Part shown: positions 57,001 through 64,000 of the stretch, piece after piece
Numbering within the stretch: the stretch's first letter is position 1
Layout: every line of letters begins with the position of its first letter
Assembly: GCA_018292915.2 (NCBI GenBank)
Contig: JACVVK020000038.1
Span: 780,001-844,000 of the forward strand
Source of the DNA: Batillaria attramentaria
Lineage: Eukaryota; Mollusca; Gastropoda; Batillariidae
DNA: 64,000 nt
Direction of reading: 5' to 3'
Position numbers and translations under genes: made by a program
The notes under the pieces: model-generated
Told to the model about the DNA's origin: nothing
Databases searched by the model: none
What the model saw: the letters and a program-made list of their open reading frames with translations, nothing else

Positions 57001-58259
57001 TTCCACGAAGACAAGCAAAAAACTGTTGATGATTTTCACAACGGAGTTTGCTCAGAGCCATTGGTGCCAGTTTGAGTTAGCACTGTTTATGAAACACGTA
57101 CAAGAGCGTAAGGAACTACTCGCAATCGTCCTCCTTGGGAATATTCCTTCCAAAAAAATGACACCACTTATGAAGAAAGCAAAGAGAATCTATCCCTGTG
57201 TTCGCTGGGAAGAACAACCAGCAAAAGCCCAAACCAGGTTTTGGACAAAACTGCAAACAACACTGGACAAGCTTCATGAACCAACGCTCATGCAAAATCT
57301 CTATGGAATATTGTTTCGATGACGATCGTTGTGAATCGGCTTTTACAATTCAGCAAATTTGAAATATGTTTGGATGCAACGCGATGGGCGTTCTTAAAGT
57401 TCTGTCTACGAGTGATGAGCTTTTTAATCGAAGCAAACCAATTTTGCTTCATTCTGTACACCGGGGCTTTATCGCTCTTCCCCCCCCCCCTTCCTTTTTA
57501 TTATTTTTTTTGCTGCATGGGTGGGAGGTGAATGGTTGCAGCTTAGCGTCTGGGAGCTTTCTGGCATAAATTATTGCATCCTTGTTCACGTGAAGTACAA
57601 TTGTACGTGGTTTTTATTGTAATTACAAGGCTATTATGAAAAAAGCAGACAACTTGTTCACTAATGGGAGGAGTGGTCGGGTACAGTTATACCAAAACGT
57701 CTGTTTATATTCGCAGAAGCGCATGTCTTCAAAGTAACAAATGCAATTTTTTTTCTCTCAGTCTTTACAGGAACGTTTTTTCGAGTATGACATTTTTCCA
57801 TCTTACGACTCATCGGACCAAGATTGGGTCACACAATATCTGATGTCAGAGCTTGAGGATCGACAAGAACTGAGGCTGTGTATACATCCACGTGATTTTG
57901 TGCCTGGTTTATTTGTAGTGGATAACATACAAGCAGCTGTAGAGAGAAGCAGAAAACTAATGGTGCTCTTCACCAAAAACTTTGCGAAGAGCCAGTGGTG
58001 TATGTACGAGCTACGGTTATTTATCATGGAAGTTCAAGAACGTGGTGAGGAGCTGATTGTTGTGTTTCTGGAAGATATCCCTGCAGAGGACACGACATCC
58101 GAGATGGAAGCAGCTAGCGCTGTCTATCCTTGCTACAAATGGCCAGACGGCGCTCGCGCGAGAAAAAAGTTTTGGAAAGCTCTATACAAGGCCGCCATAA
58201 AAGGAACGGATAGAGACAGGAGCGTACTCGACAAAGTGTTGAAAAAACTCTTCAAGTAA
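53318..58259 (+). CDS. Coiled-coil protein with C-terminal TIR domain; 5' end missing, two alternative TIR last exons
   Basis: Exons: A 53318-53660 (an acceptor at 53310/53311 is also possible), B 54501-54698, C 55275-56062, D 56297-56593, then either TIR-1 56831-57322 or TIR-2 57762-58259. Junction phases are A/B 1, B/C 1, C/D 0, D/TIR 0, all with GT-AG sites; reading is open throughout. The product is at least 705 (TIR-1) or 707 (TIR-2) residues. Exon A has no in-frame ATG, so the start lies in an unseen upstream exon. A and B encode an acidic, polar region without a recognised domain; C holds a long coiled coil and an unrecognised helical segment; D is a Ser/Glu-rich linker. Family knowledge: TIR domains of this type assemble Toll/IL-1 signalling complexes in the cytosol. 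No transmembrane, leucine-rich-repeat or death domain is visible, so it is neither a typical TLR nor MyD88. An adaptor role is inferred. Confidence 0.8.
53820..53910 (-). repeat. Tail family T copy in CC-TIR intron A/B
   Basis: (AAGAAC)n, then CTTTATTTTACAACGGTAGA and AAACTTGCCGTTGCTAC. Antisense to the gene. Confidence 0.55.
53962..54048. repeat. (CA)n in CC-TIR intron A/B
   Basis: Long CA microsatellite after a short GCGCGC run. Confidence 0.9.
54395..54455 (+). repeat. LINE/SINE 3' tail in CC-TIR intron A/B
   Basis: GGACAAATTTGTCCATAAAA is followed by CAGTAAAGTTGTTTGAACTT and a TTGAACTTGA repeat, the pattern of a retroposon 3' end. It ends about 45 bp before the exon B acceptor. Confidence 0.5.
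54917..55112 (+). mobile_element. SINE-A copy in intron B/C of the CC-TIR gene
   Basis: Body at about 54929-55100. Perfect flanks CATTTCAAATGG at 54917-54928 and 55101-55112. It lies in the same orientation as the gene, about 160 bp before the exon C acceptor. Confidence 0.85.
55275..56062 (+). CDS. Exon C of the CC-TIR gene: long coiled coil plus unrecognised helical segment
   Basis: 262 codons. About the first 150 residues (roughly 55305-55735) are Lys/Glu/Arg/Gln-rich with heptad-like leucines (KKLEEKL, NLQEELENTQ, LSYELDDEQKRGEGKL), typical of a dimerising coiled coil. It then changes to a more globular stretch of about 110 residues (LREVVLKLFQDFNIRLLGVD, FLMDAPVARWMSVIERQL, DTLERLLPQHLREEVTW) that I do not recognise. 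The donor is CAG/GTAAAC, immediately followed by a (CAAA)n tract to about 56130. The reading frame runs on through that tract to a stop near 56158, so intron retention would add a low-complexity tail. Confidence 0.8.
56831..57322 (+). CDS. TIR-1: first alternative TIR last exon
   Basis: 163 residues plus TGA, after the acceptor TTTCACCAG (phase 0). Box 1 is YDIFVAFASADLDWV (exon residues 8-22). Box 2, the BB loop, is RDFTPG (43-48) with the conserved proline of signalling TIRs. The segment SHWCQFELALF follows, and box 3 is RFW near the end. It ends LYGILFR. The Glu in WCQFEL aligns roughly with the position used as catalytic Glu in NAD-cleaving TIRs, but TLR-type TIRs also carry it, so no enzyme activity is claimed. 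No AATAAA was seen before TIR-2 begins. Confidence 0.9.
   Translation, partial: GEGDRYQYDIFVAFASADLDWVRGYLMPQLEGRQDLRLCIHERDFTPGVAIVKSVIDSTKTSKKLLMIFTTEFAQSHWCQFELALFMKHVQERKELLAIVLLGNIPSKKMTPLMKKAKRIYPCVRWEEQPAKAQTRFWTKLQTTLDKLHEPTLMQNLYGILFR
57762..58259 (+). CDS. TIR-2: second alternative TIR last exon
   Basis: 165 residues plus TAA after a strong acceptor (T-rich tract, CTCTCAG). A second in-phase AG at 57770 would drop three codons. Box 1 is YDIFPSYDSSDQDWV, box 2 is RDFVPG, then SQWCMYELRLF, and box 3 is KFW. It aligns end to end with TIR-1 (shared RLCIH.RDF.PG, WC..EL.LF, VQER, DIP/NIP, YPC, FW, L.K.L) but is clearly diverged, so the exon duplication is not recent. The first plausible poly(A) signal downstream is AATAAA at 59017-59022. 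Confidence 0.9.
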   Translation, partial: SLQERFFEYDIFPSYDSSDQDWVTQYLMSELEDRQELRLCIHPRDFVPGLFVVDNIQAAVERSRKLMVLFTKNFAKSQWCMYELRLFIMEVQERGEELIVVFLEDIPAEDTTSEMEAASAVYPCYKWPDGARARKKFWKALYKAAIKGTDRDRSVLDKVLKKLFK

Positions 58260-58456
58260 ACAGATAAGGCCTGTCTGCACCGTCGAATGTGTATGTACGG
58301 AATGAACTGTCTTATATTTTTTTGAGGTAACAGGTTGATTGATTGATATGTTTACTGACTGATTTTTATTATTAGGCACACATGGTCAAGGCTGTAACAG
58401 CTTTGTGTGCCCAGCTGTTTCGTATACAGGTGTTAGATTGAAGAAAAAAAAAAAAC

Positions 58457-58487
<31 letters not shown>

Positions 58488-59080
58488 AACAGGTTGGTGG
58501 GTTCCACCTCCACACTAGACTGAACCAGATATTAGAACCATATCCATTTCTGCCGATTTTTTTTCTAACAGATAGTCCAAGTATTTGTGAACATGTGGTA
58601 AATCTACTCCGAAAACCGAAATTTGGGGATTGTCAGGCGTACCAAAACTAACACAAAAATGGCGTAATTTGTCATTTTTGTAAAAAAACATCTTTCTTGA
58701 CGTAAACAGTCAGCCGTACAACAACGTCATTTCTTCGGACTTTCAGATGGATGGTATATGAAGGTACCGCGCACCATGGTATAGTCTGAAGGGTTGTGTC
58801 CAGAACTGTGCCCAGATTCAAAGTCTCCGAAAATGGAAAATAGGCATGCAATTCCACTTTTATTTGCCAGTATTCACACAACAGTTTTCCTGGTAGGCAA
58901 AAACTTTCAGCTTTCTGTTGCTTCACAGAGGGGTGGTGGGGGATGGGGGGGGGGTGCATCCGGCTGGAGAGAGAGAGAGAGAGAGTATTATACTCCTCCC
59001 CGATACATGGCATTACAATAAAGAACGGCCGTGACGACAGCTTAACGGGGACAACATATTGGGCTGGTGAGACCATCTTC
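58260..59080. other. CC-TIR 3' flank
   Basis: (ACC)n(AAC)n at 58455-58490, G-rich run 58930-58955, (GA)n 58970-58985. Confidence 0.5.
59017..59022 (+). promoter_or_regulatory. Candidate polyadenylation signal downstream of TIR-2
   Basis: AATAAA about 760 nt after the TIR-2 stop; the first canonical hexamer I see on this strand after 58259. It lies beyond a (GA)n tract, so it may belong to a repeat instead of the gene. Confidence 0.3.
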
Positions 59081-60160
59081 TTTTTTTTATGATGACAAAG
59101 CTTATACATATAGAACCTAAATGTTAATGAAGCGTGTAAACACTTTCCTTGTCATGTTGACAAATTGCATACATAACGTTTCTTCCCGTTTTGACAAGCT
59201 TATGCATAACCTTTTTTTCATGTTGGTTAAACTTATACGGCACTTTCCTTCTCACGTTGACAAATCGTGCACATAACGCTTCTTCATACGTTGAGAAAGG
59301 TTAAGCATAAGTTTGTTTCTCATGTTGAGGGAACTGATATGTAACTTTTTTCATGTTGGTGAAACTTATTCAGAAGTTTCCTTCTCAACTTTTTTTTCTT
59401 TCTCATGTTGATAAAGCGTATACGTAACGTTTTTTTTCTCTCATCCTGACAAAGCGTACACATAAGTTTTTTTTTCTTATCTTGACAAAGCGTACACATA
59501 AGTTTTTTTTTTCTTATCTTGACAAAGCGTATACATAAAGTTTTTTTTTTCCTCTCATTCTCACGGTGACAAAGCTTATACATAACGTTTTTTCCCCTCA
59601 TGTCGACAAAGCGTATACATAAAGTTTCTCTCTCTCTCTCTCTCTCTCTCGTGTTGACAAGGCGTATACATAACGTTTTATTCTCATGTTGTTAAGGCGT
59701 ATACAAAACGTTTTTTCTCATGTTGACAAGGCGAATACATAATGTTTTTTTCTCATGTTGACAAGGCGAATACATTTTCGTATACATAATGTTTTTTTTT
59801 TCTCTCACGGTGACAAAGCGTATACATAACGGTTTTTTTCCTTATGTCGACAAAACGTATACATAAAGTTTTTTTTTCTTCTCATGTTGTCAAGGCGTAT
59901 ACAAAAACGTTTCTTTCACATGTTGGTTGACAAAGCGTATACATAAAGTTTTTTTCTCGTGTTGACAAAGTGTATACATAACGGTTCTGTTTTCTCACGC
60001 TGACAAAGCTTATACGTCACTTTTTCATGTTGGTGAAACGTTTTTGGCGGTTTAATTTTCATTTTAACAAATCGTATAGTTACGTTAAGTTTCTTCTCGT
60101 TTGACAAAGCCTATGCAATAACCTTTTTTGATGTTGGTGAACCTTGTCTCGCGCATTTCT
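59081..60160. repeat. Degenerate ~35-45-bp tandem repeat field
   Basis: Built from CTCATGTTGACAAAGCGTAT, ACATAACG and T-runs of variable length, about 25 imperfect units. Short frames on the minus strand (repeated MCTLCQD, YKLCQ motifs) are by-products. No gene. Confidence 0.8.
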
Positions 60161-60837
60161 TCTCATGCTAACTTTTTAAAAATAGTTTCTTAGTTTGGTA
60201 TAATTATTCTGTCCAGTAACACGTGCCGACAGTATTCAGAAGGTTAATCTGCCACTGGCAAAGATGTTCGTCAAACTGTATTCAGTCAACCAGAAGCTCA
60301 TCTTGTAGTGAGTTGTTTCCAGGTTTTGGCAAAAGATTTGACAAACCGTTTAACGCAGTCGACCGTCTTACCGACTAGAGGAGTAACAGAAAGAAACTGA
60401 GAAAAAGACAATGACCTGTCTAGATGCTTGTGAAAGAGAACGACAGTGAGCTGGCACGGGAATCATAGTCTGAAGTTCGCCAAGTGCTGTGGTGGTGGTT
60501 GTTCAGGTCCCACACCACTTAGTAGTCACGATGATCATATCGTCAGTGTCAGGCGCGCCCAGACTTTGTCGTCTTCCTGAGCCTTTGCTAGGGATCTTTT
60601 GACTGCAGTAGTCAAACACGGTTCATAATATTTCTATAAAAAATGCCTTTTTGGTGATTTCATGTTCTACTGGGGAAAAAAAAGAGTTCCGATTTTCTCT
60701 AAAAGGAAGATTCTAGTTTGCCGTAGGTGAAACAAGAATTCCATTTTCAACTTGAAAAAAAAATCTAGAGGAAACTGTAATTCCAGTTTCTCGTGGGAGA
60801 AATTAAAATTTTAATTTCCTATAGGAGGAATCGAATC
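60161..60837. other. No feature recognised between repeat fields
   Basis: Some AGTTTC/GAAATT short repeats at 60680-60830. Confidence 0.45.
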
Positions 60838-61400
60838 CGTTCCAGTTTCTTCTGTGACATATACAGAACGTTTCTTCTGTGACATATGCAAAACGTTTCT
60901 TCTGTGACATATGCAGAACGTTTCTTCTGTGACATATACAGAACATTTCTTCTGTGACATATGCAAAACGTTTCTTCTGTGACTTATACAGAACGTTTCT
61001 CCTGTGACATATACAGAACGTTTCTCCTGTGACATATTATACAGAACGTTTCTTCTGTGACATATACAGAACGTTTCTCCTGTGACATATTATACAGGAC
61101 GTTTCTCCTGTGACATATACAGAACGTTTCTTCTGTGACATATACAGAACGTTTCTCCTGTGACATATTATACAGGACGTTTCTCCTGTGACATATACAG
61201 AACGTTTCTTCTGTGACATATACAGGACGTTTCTCCTGTGACATATTATACAGGACGTTTCTCCTGTGACATATACAGAACGTTTCTTCTGTGACATATA
61301 CAGAACGTTTCTCCTGTGACATAATACAGAATGTTTCTCCTGTGACATGTACAGAACGTACAGAACGTTTCCTCTGTGACATATACAGAACGTTTCCTCT
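60838..61400. repeat. 25-bp tandem repeat (25/28-bp variants), ~22 units
   Basis: Unit core TTTCTTCTGTGACATATACA followed by GAACG; variants insert TAT (ACATATTATACA). An ordered higher-order pattern of short and long units appears between 61030 and 61320. The unit is a shortened form of the repeat at 59081-60160. Confidence 0.9.
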
Positions 61401-61900
61401 CATGCTGACGGAGCTTACGCATACCTTTTTTTTTTCATGTTAAACGGCACACAGCTTATACTTTTCCCCCCCTCTCTTGGAGTTGGACGATACTTATGCA
61501 TAACATTTTTCATCTTGGCTAAACTTGTACAGAACTTTCCTTCGAATGTTAATGAAAGTATACATAACATTTCTTCTCATATTGACAAATCTAAAACCGT
61601 ATTTTGTTGTGGTTGTTATTGATGTTGATGATGATGGAGATTGTATATGACGTTTTCGCGTAGCGACAGTTGGACAAACACTTCACTTCTCATGCTGACA
61701 AGTCTGATACTTACCATTTTTCCTTATGCTGACAAACGTTATACATAACGTTGTTTTTCCCCGCTTGCTGACGAAGCTCTTAATCACCTTTTTCATGTTT
61801 GTGAAACTTGTCTATGGCTTTGCTTCTCATCTTCTCATCAAATATTTGATTTGATTTGTCAGCTATTTCACGACGTGCTACATATCTCTGACTGGCGACG
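61401..61900. repeat. Outer, degenerate continuation of the 35-bp repeat field
   Basis: CTCATGCTGACGGAGCTTAC, CATATTGACAAATCTA and similar fading units to about 61830, ending in TTTGATTTGATTTG. Confidence 0.6.
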
Positions 61901-63046
61901 AACCATTGTATCTCTGCGAATTCCTCTATTGTTTCACTCCATTTCGACATTATGTACGTGTATTTTCAGTTGTTTTTTTGGGAAGGATACGAATACAGCA
62001 TTATTCGTTTTGGGAAATTAAACCATATATCATGCGCGGAACGCCTTTGTCTTATCAATGACGGGTTTGTCACTAGAAAGAAAGAATGTGGCCGTCCAGC
62101 ACAAAATGAGTCGTATTGCACTAAATGTAATTTGCAATGGCAGCCAAAGATAGGCAGGAGAGACTGATTTTTGAGATTTCACTTGATTTTGACTCTTCAA
62201 CCATTTTCCTGTCATGGGCTTTATTGTCTTAGTCAGATAAAGTGCAAAATGCTTTGAGTTAGCTGATACTGGTTGCTAAGGAACTTTTATGGCAAAAAGT
62301 TTCCTCAAGTTCTCGTTTTCTCGGAAAATGTGATGTTGGGGCTGCCTGTATAGTAATTTCTGTAGCTTTGCCAAAATTCATTATGAAGAAGAACCTATTC
62401 TACCGTCAGAAACAGCAATCCCTCTGCTTTCTGTTGATACCAGTCTTAAAATAGACAAACGATGATTTATGACTCATTTTGTTTTGGAAGGTCACATAAT
62501 TATTTGTCTTATCTGGAACGCGTGTGATCTAGTCTACCAACATGTCTGGTTTTTTTTCAGCTAAACAACCTAATCCACACCACCAGCAACAACGAAACAT
62601 ATCACCACCAACACCAACACCAACAACAACGACAACACCACGAACCAAAACATACGTAAATCAGGGACAATTCACCACATGACAACAACACCTGAAGGAT
62701 TGTACCTATCAGTTTAATACTTTTGTAAGTCCCCACTAAACGTCAGCTAGTTCCCACGATACTGAGCATTATATTTCATGCTACATGCTTAAACTCTTTA
62801 AAATGCTTGTGTATTCCCCACATTTAAAACCAATTTATTCATTCCTGTATTGGTTGATACACTTGCATTTCTATCGTTGTTCAAAACTGGATTTGGATCA
62901 ATCAAACAAATGACGTAATATCTAGACTAAGTCATGTTTTGTTCACAGTCATGAGGTAAAGCCCGGCCACAAAATTATCCCACAAGTCACTACTTTCATG
63001 AATGAGTAATCCAACATATCACTTTAACAACAGGCTAGTTCTTTTC
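61901..63046. other. No gene supported
   Basis: A 71-codon frame at 61952-62167 has several Cys (CxKCNLQW) but no recognisable family. (CAACAC)n-like run at 62578-62650. Confidence 0.45.
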
Positions 63047-63136
63047 TATATGTGACCCTCTACCACGAAATGAGTTTTCTTGTGCTATTTGTTCATGTTA
63101 CAAGACGACTCATTTCGTGGTGGAGGGTCACATATA
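63047..63136. mobile_element. Foldback element: 29-bp near-perfect inverted arms
   Basis: Arms 63047-63075 and 63108-63136 are reverse complements with a single mismatch and include CACGAAATGAGT and ATGTGACCCTC. The 32-bp loop can pair further (CTTGTG / TTACAAG). It looks like a very short foldback or miniature transposon; a transcript would form a hairpin. Confidence 0.65.
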
Positions 63137-63597
63137 AGAACAGATTTTGTCCAGGAGATAAGAGTAATGGTTGTTCCAATTTTCCTTCAGTGATATAGTT
63201 ATAACCCGTATCATATGGACATTCGACATGAACTGTGTTTCATCCTTGGCATCTCTATGGTTAGCAGATGGATGCATTCAAAATGTTTAAAATGATTGAA
63301 AATTATTGTAAATAATTAATTTCTCTAATTTAAAGGCCTCTCATCTCCTCACTCAACACACTGTCTGTCATGTGTAGCAGACGATCTACTTAGCAGTTAA
63401 CGGTAGTTGTCTCCCCTGCCAGAGGGCACCTGAACGCAGACAGAACAGCTGTCCAGCGTCTACTCTCGCTGCAGTATTTTGCATACATGCAGAGCTTTTA
63501 AGTGTTTAAAAAGAAAATGTTAACGTCCCGGTGCACTAGTTACCACGGTAGGAAAGGATCACCATTTTCAACTGGCAAGATTCAATCACAGTATAAC
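63137..63597. other. No feature recognised
   Basis: Unassigned. Confidence 0.5.
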
Positions 63598-63715
<118 letters not shown>

Positions 63716-64000
63716 GCATCACGTACGTGGAACACATTGGATACAGAGTGCCACGATAAGTTTCTTGCCTGGGAAAGACATTACTGTGTTTCTCACAACA
63801 ATGAACGTTTCTGAGGGCCTGTACTCTACAGACGATAAGTCGTTTGTTGACTGTATCAAGAAGTGTACACCTGACAAAATACCAGTTCAACATTGAGTTG
63901 GTATCATTTCCCAGTTCAAGGTATTTTACGCGCAATACAGTCGCGCCGAGCAAACAGTCCACCTATAAATCAGCATTGACCAATAAATGTCATTGTTAAC

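Noticed and set aside
56831..58259. TIR-1 and TIR-2 as one double-TIR protein
   Set aside because: TIR-1 ends in an in-frame TGA at 57320-57322 with no usable donor just before it, so both cannot be read in one frame without skipping the end of TIR-1.
60811..61403. CRISPR-like array or repetitive protein (SVYVTEETFCICHRRN repeats)
   Set aside because: No spacers: it is a plain 25-bp tandem repeat in a eukaryotic genome, and the frames follow the period.
61952..62167. 71-codon Cys-containing frame as a zinc-finger gene
   Set aside because: Cys spacing fits no family I know, and there is no splice or promoter context. Left as unassigned.

Overview
The window is eukaryotic nuclear DNA, most likely from a mollusc and probably a gastropod. 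Protein-coding exons are short and interrupted by GT-AG introns. Roughly nine tenths of the sequence is intergenic or intronic. It is packed with long (GT)n, (GA)n, (CAAA)n and (ATT)n microsatellites, tRNA-headed SINEs, LINE 3' ends and short inverted-repeat elements. The species call is an inference from repeat character and protein similarity; nothing in the window proves it.

Two host genes can be supported. (1) 41447-48741, minus strand: NDUFV2, the 24 kDa [2Fe-2S] subunit of mitochondrial complex I. It has nine exons, all phases join, and it gives a complete 244-residue product with all four cluster cysteines. (2) 53318-58259, plus strand: the 3' part of a gene for a coiled-coil protein with a C-terminal TLR/MyD88-type TIR domain. 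Two tandem, diverged TIR exons each carry their own stop codon. Both are in phase with the same upstream donor, so they look like alternative last exons of one signalling scaffold. The first exon or exons were not found.

Layout. 0-41 kb: no host gene recognised. It holds interspersed repeats, including an I-clade LINE 3' fragment with an intact RNase H domain (21.3-22.6 kb), a solo LTR with a 5-bp target duplication nested in a LINE tail (34.3-35.1 kb), a piggyBac-type miniature element (32.2 kb), and several short inverted-repeat families. 41-49 kb: NDUFV2, whose introns hold at least five of these repeat families. 49-53 kb: two LINE 3' ends, a SINE and a Tc1/mariner-like miniature element. 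53-58 kb: the coiled-coil/TIR gene. 59-62 kb: a large degenerate tandem-repeat field. 62-64 kb: a foldback element and a (CA)n tract.

The most unusual non-coding item is a repeat element present twice in opposite orientations (2391-3919 and 45381-46827). It has similar inverted ends, a terminal (GT)n tract, and eight to nine ~150-bp core units. Many units carry the extended nuclear-receptor half-site TCAAGGTCA, often as a palindromic pair. One copy lies in intron 4 of NDUFV2, a gene class that ERR-type receptors regulate in other animals. A second family carries TGACGTCA (CRE) sites. About ten SINE-A copies mostly keep recognisable target duplications, and two of them interrupt older repeats whose uninterrupted versions are also in this window.
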